A stretch of 64,000 nucleotides of DNA, from contig OX336388.2 in the NCBI GenBank assembly GCA_946902985.2, positions 1,701,187,978 to 1,701,251,977 on the forward strand, read 5' to 3'. Source of the stretch: Meconema thalassinum (Eukaryota > Arthropoda > Insecta > Orthoptera > Tettigoniidae). The notes under the pieces are model-generated. The model was given only the letters and a program-made list of their open reading frames with translations, searched no databases and had not been told where the DNA came from. Positions 33,060 through 42,291 of this stretch are shown in pieces. The translations under genes were made by a program, and so were the position numbers. The first letter of the stretch is position 1. Each line of letters opens with the position of its first letter.

Positions 33060-33256
33060 TTTTCAGTCGATCAACACATAATAATTCCAATTACTGGAAT
33101 ATGTGAAAAATAACCTGAACTAAATTACATATGATTAAGATATATATATATATTTTAAGGTATATATACAGTATTTAATCAAATGTAATTTATTTCAGGT
33201 TATGTTTCCACATATTCCAGTAATTGGAATTATTATGTGTTGATCGACTGAAAGTC
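33060..33256. repeat. Foldback: ~80-bp inverted arms around a (TA)-rich loop
   Basis: The left arm (33060-33138) starts TTTTCAGTCGATCAACACAT. The right arm (33175-33256) ends ATGTGTTGATCGACTGAAAG. Arms include the palindromic CCAATTACTGGAATATG region and pair over most of their length. The outer 18 bp and the flank GGCAACACTG(T)AAAATG match the larger inverted-arm element at 37273-39863, so the two are related. Confidence 0.8.
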
Positions 33257-33376
33257 ACAATATCAGTAATTGTCAATAAGGCAACACTGTAAAATGACTT
33301 CAAAGCTACCGGTATCTTTAAAATTCACAATTTAATTACATTCCCTTTTGTATGTGTTAGCAAATATTGTTGTTTC

Positions 33377-33636
33377 AATTAGGGGCTTGGGACGTTTGGT
33401 CATCAGCCCTGTGTACTTGTGTGTGGTATTTCATAACATGTGTTGTTATAGTGACTGTAGTAATCTGTGTAACTGTAATGTTGGGCTAGGTGCCCCAGGA
33501 CTTGACATAGGGTACCACATCGGTGTTTATTATCTGGCTTGAAAATGAAAAATGGGCGTCCGCAGTGAACGTCAGGATTCGAACCTCATGTAGCCTAACT
33601 GAACGTGCAGTCGTGCTCAGCTACGTTGCTGGTTGT
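33377..33636 (-). mobile_element. SINE with A-type tail and a different tRNA-like head
   Basis: Minus strand: head CCAGCAACGTAGCTGAGCAC and B box GAGGTTCGAATCCTGACG. The tail then matches the SINE A 3' end (CACACAAGTACACAGGGCTG, GCCCCTAATTG at the left edge). The central block is reduced. Confidence 0.6.
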
Positions 33637-34107
33637 TAGTGGAAGTAAGGTTTATTAATAGCTTGTTTACTTTTGCTTGATTTAATTTAGCACTGCTTTC
33701 TTCTATCCGTAAGTTACAGAAAGTGCGAAGTTTGATTGCAAACAATCTTAACTAAAATATGTAGGCCTAGGCCTAGGGACTGTTTCATTAAATACAGTAT
33801 TCATAGAATGCCTTTATTATATTAGAGCATTTATCTTTATCTTTAATAGTAGGCGTTGCTGGTGACACGTTTCCATTTAAGATTAGTGTAACTCCTAGTT
33901 CTGGCCTGTAATCAGCATGGTGTTCCAAGAAAGGAAAGCTATTCTTTAGGAGAGGACTACATTTGGACGGTCATTACAAACGACCAAACCAAACATGAAA
34001 AATTATATTAATTTCTACTTACAGATTTATTTCAATTGTAAAAACCCTACGGAAATAAAACTCTACAGAAGGCAAACGTTTTCCAGCCAGACCTAATTAC
34101 ATATTGT
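33637..34107. other. No gene recognised
   Basis: AT-rich sequence without clear features. Confidence 0.4.
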
Positions 34108-34506
34108 TAATTAATTAGTTAAGGGCTGCAACATGGTGGTCATATAACCCCGTGTATTTGTGTGTGTGTGGGGGGAGGGTGAAATTTGAGTGATAACCTG
34201 TGTTATTGTGATGGCTGTATTCGTGTGTTTATTTGTGAATTGGGGATAGGATTGGGAAGGAGGCGGCCGTGGCCTTAAGTTAGGAACCATCCCAGCACTT
34301 GCCTGAAGTAGAACTGGGAAAACCACTTCCAAGATGGCTGATGTGGGAATCGAACCCTCCTCTTCTCAGTTTTTGTCTCACGAGGCTGAGTGTACCCCGT
34401 TCCGGCCCTCACAACACAATTGAAATTTCTTGTCAGAGCCGGAAATCGACCCCTGACCTCCAGGGTGACAGCCAAGAACGTTAGCCGCTACACCACGAGG
34501 TGATCA
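34108..34506 (-). mobile_element. SINE A copy
   Basis: Reverse orientation. The head at the right edge reads CTGATCACCTCGTGGTGTAG on the minus strand. Then come GGTCGATTTCCGGCTCTG (decayed B box), CTCAGCCTCGTGAG and the central block. The CACACAAATACACGGGG tail reaches 34108. Confidence 0.85.
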
Positions 34507-34654
34507 GTGTTATCAAAATAGGTAGCAAAAATATAGACACATTTCCTAATGCTCGCCACCATGACTGAACGGACAGTTGTCTTTCTTTTCTACCAACTTC
34601 AATTCCATATGCGCTCTTTGAAATGGACACATTAAGGCCCTCCTTCAGCTGGTC

Positions 34655-34830
34655 AAATTCTGGTCAGAGGGTTAAAGCAAAACTTAGAAAAGACGGATCT
34701 GATTCCCACATCAGATATCCTAGAAGTGGTTTCAGTGTTTTCTCACTTATATTCCAGGCAAATGCCGGGATGGTTCCTAACTAAAGGTCACGGCGATCTC
34801 CCTCCCAAACCTCGTTCCAAACACACACAA
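34655..34830 (+). mobile_element. SINE A, 5'-truncated
   Basis: Starts in the body (ATTCTGGTCAGAGGG) and includes the central block CCAGGCAAATGCCGGGATGG near 34755. It stops at ACACACAACCAG where SINE D begins. Confidence 0.65.
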
Positions 34831-34832
34831 CC

Positions 34833-35240
34833 AGTGGCGTAGTTGGTAGCATACTGAACTGCTGTGCCCAAGATAGCGGGTTCAAACCGGCCGAAGTCGT
34901 CGGATTTTTTAAGAGCGTTAAAAATCCTTCAGTTTCGTCCGAACGCTCTATCAAAGTTTCCAACGTTCACCACTACTTAGTAGGTATCATTGATATCTGG
35001 TAGCGAAAGTTGGAACTACTTGAAATTGAACGGAACTTATAGCTCACCTTAAGGGTGTCCGCTGGAAGCAGCTACAGACTCAGGCGAGCCGAACATGTCC
35101 TCGGAAACTCCCGGCACTAAAAGCCATACGATAAATGATAAATAATACTACGCACTCCACTATAACACAGGTTATCAGCCAAATTCTACACAGACAAAGT
35201 ACGCGGGGATGAAATGACCACGATGTTAAGCGCGTAAATG
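34833..35240 (+). mobile_element. SINE D copy with A-type tail
   Basis: Head TGGCGTAGTTGGTAGCATAC and B box GCGGGTTCAAACCGGCC. Body GAAGTCGTCGGATTTTTTAA and AAGTTGGAACTACTTG. Then the module GGAAGCAGCTACAGACTCAG...CCGGCACTAAAAGCCATACG, which also ends SINE E at 63669, and finally the SINE A tail ACACAGGTTATCAGCCAAAT...GAAACAACAAC. Confidence 0.82.
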
Positions 35241-35472
35241 AAACAACAACATCCCAGCTATTCAAACATCGTCTTCGAATGAGAACGTTACGTTCTGTGA
35301 TCTGTACGCTCTATCATCAATACTTGTGAGATTTGCGAGGTGTTAATATCCCGTCCGGTGGTTCGAATTCTACGTAAAGAGGAAGTCCCAATGGATATTA
35401 ACGCGAGGTTAAGAGCAGCGTAAAGAAACAAGATTTGTCGTGTTTCCTTGTTTTCTTCAACATTATTGTAGT

Positions 35473-35575
35473 TGTAGTTGTAGTTTAACGTGACTATTAA
35501 TCTCTTGCGATCATGAAGCACGGGACCTCCATTTTACGTGGAATCCAAACCACAGGCCGCTGCTTTATCACGCCC
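35473..35575 (-). mobile_element. SINE G, partial
   Basis: GTAGTTTAACGTGACTATTA, GCGATCATGAAGCACGGGAC and TTTTACGTGGAATCC are the 3' part of SINE G (full copies at 55511 and 59755). The tRNA head is missing. Confidence 0.75.
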
Positions 35576-35582
35576 CCATGCT

Positions 35583-35745
35583 GTCTTTTTCATTTAGGAG
35601 TTTATGGCATGTGTTTATAAGCCCTATGTACTTGGGTGTGTAGAATCTGTCCGATAACCTGCGTTGTTGTGGGGTTTGGAGGAGTGTGTGTGCTACTTGT
35701 TGTTGGGAAAGAGCTGGACTTGAACGTGGACTACCACAACAAACT
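35583..35745 (-). mobile_element. SINE A tail with decayed head
   Basis: The left edge reads TTCATTTAGGAGTTTATGGC, then GTACTTGGGTGTGTAGAATCTG and a weak B box (GGACTTGAACGTGG) near 35724. Minus-strand SINE. Confidence 0.5.
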
Positions 35746-36119
35746 ACTTACTTATATCTAACTTACATACACTAACAGAAAAAAAAGAATAAGGCAAATA
35801 AAAGACAGGGAAAATAAATGCCCTCAACCCTTCAAGAAGGATTGAAGGAATTAGAGCCATTAAAGCCGTTGGGAAGGGAGAAGAATGGAGTAAGAGATAT
35901 GAGGTTGGAGAGGAGGACAGTTTGAATGGTTTGCCGATTAAACAGCATCATGATCCTGTAGTCAACTTGCGACCTGAAATAAAACTGGAGCTTTCAAATG
36001 TCTGTATTTTATTCCATCACTCATTTCTAGTGGAATGTGGGCTAAACGATGTTTAGATATTTCCTTAGTAGCATATGTTTGTCTTAATCTCGGCTTGTGG
36101 CATTTATAAGCGACCATGT
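35746..36119. other. No gene recognised
   Basis: AT- and purine-rich tract (35770-35940), then the 3' continuation of the open frame of the Tc1 remnant, without similarity. Confidence 0.4.
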
Positions 36120-36311
36120 TAAAAGTAATAGGATATCCGTCTAATAACGTGTGAAGACCTCTAACCCGAAGAAGTGCAGTAACTTGACGTGGCATGGACT
36201 CTACAAGTAGTCCGAAGACATCTGGAGAGATGTTAAACCATGTTGTCTGAATAGCTGCCCAACGTTTCCTGGTATTTCTAGGCGCAGGATCTTGGTTGCG
36301 AATGGCCCTTT
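36120..36311 (-). pseudogene. C-terminal remnant of a Tc1-like transposase
   Basis: The minus strand encodes NQDPAPRNTRKRWAAIQTTW then FNISPDVFGLLVESMPRQV. This is the C-terminal signature of Tc1-like transposases (ISPEVYR.LVESMPRR type). It is open in one frame and cut on its N-terminal side by a SINE A at 36312, so no catalytic residues remain. Confidence 0.65.
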
Positions 36312-36600
36312 ATTGTGATGAATGTACTAGTGTGTGTATTTGTAAATTGGGGAAGGAGGTGGCCTTAAGTTGGGAACCATCACAGCATTTGCCTGGAGTA
36401 GAAGTAGGAAACCATGATCAACCACTTCCAGGATGGATGAGGTAGGAATCGAACCCTCCTCTTCTCAGTTTTGCCTCATGAGGTTTATTGTCCCGTTCCA
36501 GTCCTCAGACCAGAATTAAAATTTCTTGGTAGAGCCAGGAATCGATCCCGAACCTCCGGGGCGACATAGAATGCTAGCCGCTACACCACGTGGTGGTCCA
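36312..36600 (-). mobile_element. SINE A, tail-truncated
   Basis: Minus strand: head GGACCACCACGTGGTGTAGC, B box AGGTTCGGGATCGATTCC and the central block at about 36380. It ends in the CACACACTAGTACATTCATC tail next to the Tc1 remnant. Confidence 0.8.
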
Positions 36601-36745
36601 TTTGCCTGGAGGTTGTGTGGATAAAATCAAGAAAAGATCACTCTCAGAATAGCCGCTGTCAGCGCCGGTATCGAACCATTAATCTCCGGACTTCCAGCTC
36701 CTTGCAGTCGTGGTGCTTGCTTTAACACGCACGACTACGGTCCAT
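36601..36745 (-). mobile_element. SINE H fragment
   Basis: The minus strand carries GGTTCGATACCGGCGCTGAC and GCTATTCTGAGAGTGATC, the head/body of the family also at 51809-51995. The central block begins at the left edge (CCTCCAGGCAAAT). Confidence 0.65.
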
Positions 36746-36830
36746 GGTCGTATGTGTATCATGCACTAGCATGAATTTTTCTTTAAATATTTTCGTACTT
36801 TACTATGAAAAGCGTTTTCTGGTGTTACAG

Positions 36831-37100
36831 GTCCCTCGAGCAGCGGGCGCAACCAGCTGAGTGTAACAATTCTGGAGCTGGGCAGCTCGTCGGACAATGA
36901 CCCTGACAAGCTATCCTCAGTGTCTGGCATGTCTGGCGGCCTGGAGATCCCGTCTGCCACCCCCAGTGGGGCCACCCCCGAACGGCGGGAGAGCGCCAAT
37001 AGCACACGGAGCATCCGGAGCGGAATAGGTGCGGGGGACGCGTGCCGTGGGAGTGATGTCATCGTGGCCGACAGCAACAGTGACACCTTCGGTCCCGGGG
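36831..37100 (+). CDS. Internal exon of an unidentified host gene
   Basis: A GC-rich island of 270 bp in AT-rich surroundings. The acceptor is TTTTCTGGTGTTACAG|GTCC and the donor GGGG|GTAAGT. With two bases completing a split codon, the frame is open for 89 codons and leaves one base, a symmetric phase 1-1 exon. The peptide is low-complexity and polar: SSSGRNQLSVTILELGSSSD near the start, then a Ser/Gly/Pro-rich part with TPERRESANSTRSIRSG, ending DSNSDTFGPG. This looks like a disordered, possibly phosphorylated linker of a large cytoplasmic or signalling protein. The protein was not identified. Minus-strand open frames over the same bases are shadows caused by GC content. Confidence 0.65.
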
Positions 37101-37387
37101 GTAAGTGGGGACATGAGATAGCTTCATTGCATTATTCTCGTAGTTTGGTTGCAATTTAGGCATACCACGGTCTATAGCAGGCCTTCTCGACCTTTTTGAG
37201 ACTGTGAACACCACCCTCAAGACATACCAAGTACCCAAACGCCATTAAATCAAATATATTATTATTATTATTATTCAACAAGTACAAAAAATGGTGCTTT
37301 TCAGTCGGTCAACACGATTGTACCCAAATAAGATGGGTTGTTCCCTAATCCTCAAAAACAAATTACATGAGATTAATAAATACAATT

Positions 37388-37428
37388 GGATGACCAGCTT
37401 CGAACGTCAAGCGATGATCATCAGATCC
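37388..37428 (-). ncRNA. Hammerhead-ribozyme-like motif, left arm
   Basis: The minus strand reads, in order, stem I GGAT, core CTGATGA, an imperfect stem II with loop CTTGA, GAAG in place of GAAA, a two-pair stem III, the cleavage triplet GTC, and ATCC closing stem I. The core CTGATGA is exact. Stem II has a mismatch, so activity is doubtful. Confidence 0.5.
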
Positions 37429-37590
37429 ATGACACTTAGGCTATCTCTATCTCTATCTCTATATATATAAAAATGAAAGTTTGTCTGTTTTTTTCTGAAT
37501 GTCTACGGAAATGTGCGTTATTTACGCGTTTCAGACTGTTTTATCACGGATGCGCGCGAAAATAAAATTGTTGTCTGTCTGTCTGTATGT

Positions 37591-37902
37591 GCCGGCCCCG
37601 TGGTGTTGGGGTAGCGCGCCTGCCTCTCACCCGGAGGCCCCGGGTTCGATCCCCGGCTCCGTCAGGGATTTTAAAACTGACGTGAGGGTTGGAACGGGAT
37701 GCACTCAGCCTCGTGAGGACAATTGAGTAGCTGTCTGACAATGAGACAGCGCCCCGATCACGAAAACCAAGATTAACGGCCGAGGGGACCCGACGCGCTG
37801 ATCACGCGTCACCCCAATATCTGCAGGCCGAATGGCTGGGCAGCGGTCGCTTGGTCGGCCTTAGCCCGTCATGGGCTGTATAGTGCCAGGGGTTGACTGT
37901 CT
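37591..37902 (+). mobile_element. SINE B copy inside the Helitron-like element
   Basis: Head GCCGGCCCCGTGGTGTTGGG, B box CGGGTTCGATCCCCGG, body CTCAGCCTCGTGAGGACAAT and CACCCCAATATCTGCAGGCC, end ATAGTGCCAGGGGTT. CTGTCTGTATGT occurs on both sides (about 37579-37590 and 37906-37917) as a target duplication. Confidence 0.9.
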
Positions 37903-38473
37903 GTATGTCTGTCTGTCTATGGACAAAGTTGTTCCCTTATAACTCGAGAACGGCTGGGTGGATAAACGTAAAATTTGGTACAGATATCCTTCAGAGGCAC
38001 GACACTATTCATTGATGTAACTCTTCTCTGTACCTCTCATAAAAGAGGGCATACCCCCTTAAAATACTTGCTGAAATATGCGTAGACGGGTGAGACATAT
38101 CTCATTTTCAGCCCCTCAATGTGAGAAACGAAACTGAAAACCACATTTTAAGGCCATAAAACCAACAGTTTTTGAGATATATCCAGATAACTAATTTCAT
38201 TTAATACAATAACGAAAGAATGCAAGCCGGTTACCATGGCAACGGAATCTCACAGGTCCATCTATTGCTGTAAGACGCAATACAATTCCATTTATTACAT
38301 TACTGAGATAGTTTGCAAACGGCTATAAGGTTTTAACGGAACCAAATTAAGCTGTGAAATTCATCAATGTCATATAATGCGCATAAGGGGGTCAAGGGGT
38401 ACTCTAGATTTTTTTCACGCGATTTACACATGCGGGTGTGGTACGGAAGGTCTATTATATCCCTATATGGTTA

Positions 38474-38477
<4 letters not shown>

Positions 38478-38525
<48 letters not shown>
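38478..38525. repeat. (ATT)n microsatellite
   Basis: About 16 ATT units at the junction between the two internal copies of the Helitron-like element. Confidence 0.95.
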
Positions 38526-39673
38526 CTACGGCCTACAACGACGAGACAAAGCTTACTTTCAGCCCCTTGGTGTCAGAAACAAAACTCGGTTCCCCTAAAT
38601 AGCAGTAAAGGGTCCCCGAAAAGAACATTTTAAGGCTCTAAAACCAACAGTTTCTGAGATATTCCTAGAAAACTAATTTCACTTAATAAACTAATGAAGG
38701 AATGCAAGCCAGTAACCATGACAACAATATCTGAAAAGGTGACATCCAACTTTCCATCTATTTCTGCAAGAAGTAAAGCCACTCCATTAATTAAATGTCT
38801 GTGAATGTTTGCAAATGGCTATAAGGTTATTACGGAATCAACTTAAACTGTAAAATGCATCAATGCGCTTAAGGGGGTCAAGGGGTACCCTAGATTTTTT
38901 TCACACGACTTAAATGTGCGTTATGTCGTACAGAAGGTCTATTATATCTCCTAACAGAAACATTATTTTCAAAAATTCCTGAATTGAAATACGGTAGTTT
39001 TTTTAAAGAATTTGGGCCATTTGAGTTCAAAAAAACCTGAATTTTCATGCACCACAAGCCTTTATAATGTATTAAAGGGATCTTCCTCTGGATGGGGACT
39101 TGACACAACAGCGAAGGTCAGTTTTATTTGACGTGTATTGTGTTTCGTCTACGAGGTTTTCAATTTTTTTTCACGTCAGGAAGTACACGTTAGGTAAATT
39201 TAGTTTCAGAGCATATTTTAACTAATCATTTTTCTTTGTCGACAAACAGGTTCCAAGTCTCTAACCATTGCAACAGTTGCTCAATTGATTACGTCTGGTT
39301 ATTAATACCGAAGACCGTTCGAAGAATGGGTACGTCTGCTAGTAAAATATATATCTGCACGTATGGGTGCAGACAGTGACCAAGTTAACTGCTCTCACCA
39401 GGACCGCGCAAGACTCAACCAGATAAGTAGCCTGTACAATACAACCTGAATTGACCATTTACAACAACCACATATTCACTCCAAATAAGCAAGTTTGGAG
39501 ATCAATCACCACTTCCAGTATCTTAACAAAACATCACATTGACAACAACTAACAGATATTGACGAGTTGCATTATCCTATCTTAACTAATACTGTAACTA
39601 AATAAGTGTATATATTGTAAATATTTTACCCATACTTTCAGACATAGATTTTATAGCCTAAGTGTAATGTATC

Positions 39674-39709
39674 GGATGATGATCGCTTGACGATCGAAAC
39701 TGGTCATCC
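39674..39709 (+). ncRNA. Hammerhead-ribozyme-like motif, right arm
   Basis: Plus strand: GGAT, a shortened core (GATGA), stem II GATCG-CTTGA-CGATC, GAAAC, loop TG, GTC, ATCC. Stem II and GAAA are good here where the left arm is poor, and the 5' core has lost two bases. The two arms together suggest a canonical ancestor. Confidence 0.5.
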
Positions 39710-39863
39710 AAGTGTATTTATTAATCTCATGTATTTTTTTCAGGATTAGGGAATAACCCATCTCATTTGGGTACAATCGTGTTGACCGACTGAAAAGCAT
39801 CAAACTTTTGTTTACTAAGGCAACACTGAAAATGGCTTCAAACACCATAATATTCAACAAGTA

Positions 39864-40405
39864 TGCGCCTCTATTTCCCTTTCCTCTCTGCCCCTCCCTC
39901 AGAAGTGCTTACTGTAAATAGCTAGGGATTCACCGCTCACCGGGCATGCATCAACTGCTTGCATGACTCATGCAAGTAAGATACATTTATGTGTGAACAG
40001 TCGAGTGTTACTCGTAAAATAGATATATATGTCCAATTATTTATATTATTTATATTTCACAAAATGATATTTTTTCTGACTGTCAAAATTTGTAATGAAA
40101 ACACTATTATTCCAGTTTGGGCAACAGAATTTGATTTGTAGAATGGATCTCAGGAGACCTTGTGCTCGTGAGTATTTCTTGGCTCGTATGACGAGAGCAC
40201 CAAATTTCATTTAAAGAGCACCGTAGTGCTCGCGAGAATTAGGTTGAGAACGTCTGGTCTGTAGGATTATCTGATTTGTAAATGAGGAAGTATTGTCTTC
40301 AGCGCCCCCAAGTATCCTCTGATTGTCGATTCCTTTGCAGGGACCTTATAACTATAAAATATGTAAAATTAGGATTATGTGTGTACTTTCCCCAGAATAA
40401 ATTAA
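39864..40405. other. No gene recognised
   Basis: AT-rich sequence. The phrase TTCTCGCGAGCACTACGG-like near 40210-40235 is not repeated in the window. Confidence 0.4.
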
Positions 40406-40409
40406 AAGA

Positions 40410-40578
40410 AGATTGTAGTTTTATGTGACCGTTAATTTTGCGATCATGAGCCACGGTACCTCATTTTTACGTGGAATTTAAACCACAAGACGTGATACTC
40501 AATTTCGAAAATCGGAAATCGAATCCGGTTCACCTTGGTGAGAGGCAAGCAGGTTAACCACTGCACCATCACGTCCCT
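40410..40578 (-). mobile_element. SINE G copy
   Basis: Minus strand: head AAAGGGACGTGATGGTGCAG, B box-like CCGGATTCGATTTCCG, then GTGGAATTTAAACCAC reversed and the tail AAAACTACAATC. Confidence 0.85.
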
Positions 40579-40678
40579 TTACTATTTCCAAGTAGACTCA
40601 GTCCATTTAAACCATGAGGAAACACTGAAGACATCTGTTGTCCAGAGTAGAGAAGCCGACACCGAACCCTTATAATTA

Positions 40679-41683
40679 GAACCCTGCGCGGATAAACAAA
40701 ACGATATTCACATCCACCCCACATCCGCACGACTCTTATCCGCATCCGCCCCGCATCCGCACGACTGTTATCCGCATCCGCCCCGCATCCGCCCCGCATC
40801 CGCACGACTTTTTTTTGTCCGCATTCGCACGTTTGTTATCCGAATCTACTGGCATTACAATAGTATTTTTAATTAGATAAAGCATAATTTACTAAAGCAA
40901 CATAATTAGACATTTGAGGAAAAAGTCGTTCGCTTAGGTTTTGTATGTCATTTGCTATGTTTAAAGTGAATGTCATAAAGCCAAAATTGCATCCCATTCC
41001 TGTTCGGAGTGTTAATTATGCTTTAATGACATAATTTGAATGAGATTAGCTTAAATCATCATCTTACGGTGGGTGAGTGGATAGGGTGTCGGTGTACTAA
41101 CCCCAAGATTGCAGGTTCGCTCCTGGCCGTGGTAAGTTATTTTTGAAAGGCGGCAAAAATACGACACGCATGTCATACGATGTTGCCATGTCAAAGAACC
41201 CATTTGAATTCAGTAGGCCGTGTTCATAATGGCAAAATTAATCTCTGGAGTTTCCACCAACACAACGTTCCTCATTTCTCTACTGGAAAGCGCTATAGTG
41301 TTCAAGGATCTTAGATATCTAACCTCCTTGACTTTCATAGTGATTGAGGAACAACCAAATTCGACATGCAATCTACCCTCTGGGTGTCAAATAACAAAGC
41401 TTGCACCCGGAACCCGAGGCCATACGATATTATTATTATTATTTCTCATAAAAAAAAACATAACGGAAAAAACATGATATGTAATAAACATCCAGCCCTA
41501 GTAATGATATTCAACAAATTGGGATTGCATTCTAAAAACTATCCGCATTTTTTCGAACATTATCCGCAGCTTATCCGCTATCCGCACAGCCATGCAAACT
41601 ATATCCGCGTGGCAAAAAATGTTGCGGATATCCGCGGGTTTATCCACGGATATCCACATCCGCGCATGGCGGGTCTGAGCGGC
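40679..41683. mobile_element. Element with ATCCGC-rich ends
   Basis: The left part (40680-40855) holds about 14 copies of ATCCGC/CATCCGC, mostly in one orientation. The right part (41535-41670) again has many ATCCGC plus GGATATCCGCGG palindromes. The outermost bases, AGAACCCTGCGCGGAT and AGACCCGCC...GCGCGGAT (reversed), may be inverted termini. A target duplication was not found, and the superfamily is unknown. No coding region; an unrelated SINE-like head lies at 41080. Confidence 0.4.
41080..41225 (+). mobile_element. tRNA-like SINE head
   Basis: A-box-like GGTGGGTGAGTGGATAGGG and B box GCAGGTTCGCTCCTGG, then GGCGGCAAAAATACGACACG. No central block. Probably a short SINE inside the ATCCGC element. 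Confidence 0.45.
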
Positions 41684-42291
41684 AAGATTTTGGAGACGAA
41701 AGGCTCTGCAGTGGGTATCGGTAGGGCGACTGTACTAGCCTCCGCAAAACATTTCTCAAATTGGCCGTTATTATCATATTCTTATTATTTACGTCGGCTT
41801 TTCGAGTTCACCTAACTTTGTAATTTCATTGGTGTGTCATTGTATTCTTAGCTAGATGATTCTCTCTCTAAAGAACCCCAAGCATTCCGAAGGAGCAAAG
41901 CAATGCCTTGAAGCGTAACGCCTGTTTTCACATAAACTCTTAATGGTGCTATGGACTTGGGATTGTGAGAAGCTTTGAACCTTTGTTTCAAACGTTGCCA
42001 ATGGAAGTTTGACTTTTATGGCATGCCAAAATAACCCTTCCCCAAGTGTTAACCGGTAATATTTAAGACTTTGTTTGCTGGTTTCAAAATTTTTAAGCAT
42101 TCCAGTTGTAGCACAGCACAGTATATGAATCGAATCAATGAAAATATCACACCTATCTGCCATAATTATACTAGTCTAGGCCAGTTGGAGTCTGTTCAGC
42201 CGAGGAATGTAGGAATGTTCGGAGCGTCTAGTGAGGCAATTGCCGTTGTATATTTTAATTTAATTTAATGATTAGGCAATTCATGAATTTA
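41684..42291. other. No gene recognised
   Basis: A 103-codon open frame on the minus strand (41852-42163) contains FIDSIHILCCATTGMLKNFE-like text that reads as protein-like but was not recognised. It could be a fragment of a transposase or a chance frame. Confidence 0.3.

Larger units (their letters stand above)
37458..39342 (+). mobile_element. Helitron-like non-autonomous element
   Basis: The 5' side starts TCTATATATATAAAAATGAA. The text CTCGAGAACGGCTGGGTGGA is typical of this insect repeat type. The 3' side ends GGGTACGTCTGCTAG followed by T, with a small CGAA-TTCG hairpin about 30 bp upstream; this is the Helitron CTAG signature. Two diverged internal direct copies (about 38120-38470 and 38625-38955) share AAACCAACAGTTT, GAATGCAAGCC and GGGGGTCAAGGGGTA. 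No Rep/helicase ORF. SINE B lies inside at 37591. Confidence 0.6.
37273..39863. mobile_element. Inverted-arm (Penelope-like?) element with 12-bp target duplication
   Basis: ATTCAACAAGTA is repeated directly at 37273-37284 and 39852-39863. Inside are inverted arms. The left runs about 37300-37440 (CAGTCGGTCAACACGATTGT...CACTTAGGCTATC). The right runs about 39650-39805, its reverse complement with moderate divergence. Each arm contains a hammerhead-like fold. The loop is occupied by a Helitron-like element. Outer sequence (GGCAACACTGAAAATGGCTTC) matches the flank of the foldback at 33060-33256. Confidence 0.7.

Noticed and set aside
36766..37114. Overlapping minus-strand ORFs of 60-106 codons
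   Set aside because: Shadows of the GC-rich plus-strand exon at 36831-37100; no splice sites or domain on the minus strand.
38367..38633. ORFs with long poly-Ile or poly-Leu runs
   Set aside because: Translation of the (ATT)n microsatellite.
41852..42163. 103-codon minus-strand ORF with protein-like stretch FIDSIHILCCATTGMLKNFE
   Set aside because: No family recognised, no start context, no splice sites; kept only as a remark in the gap entry.
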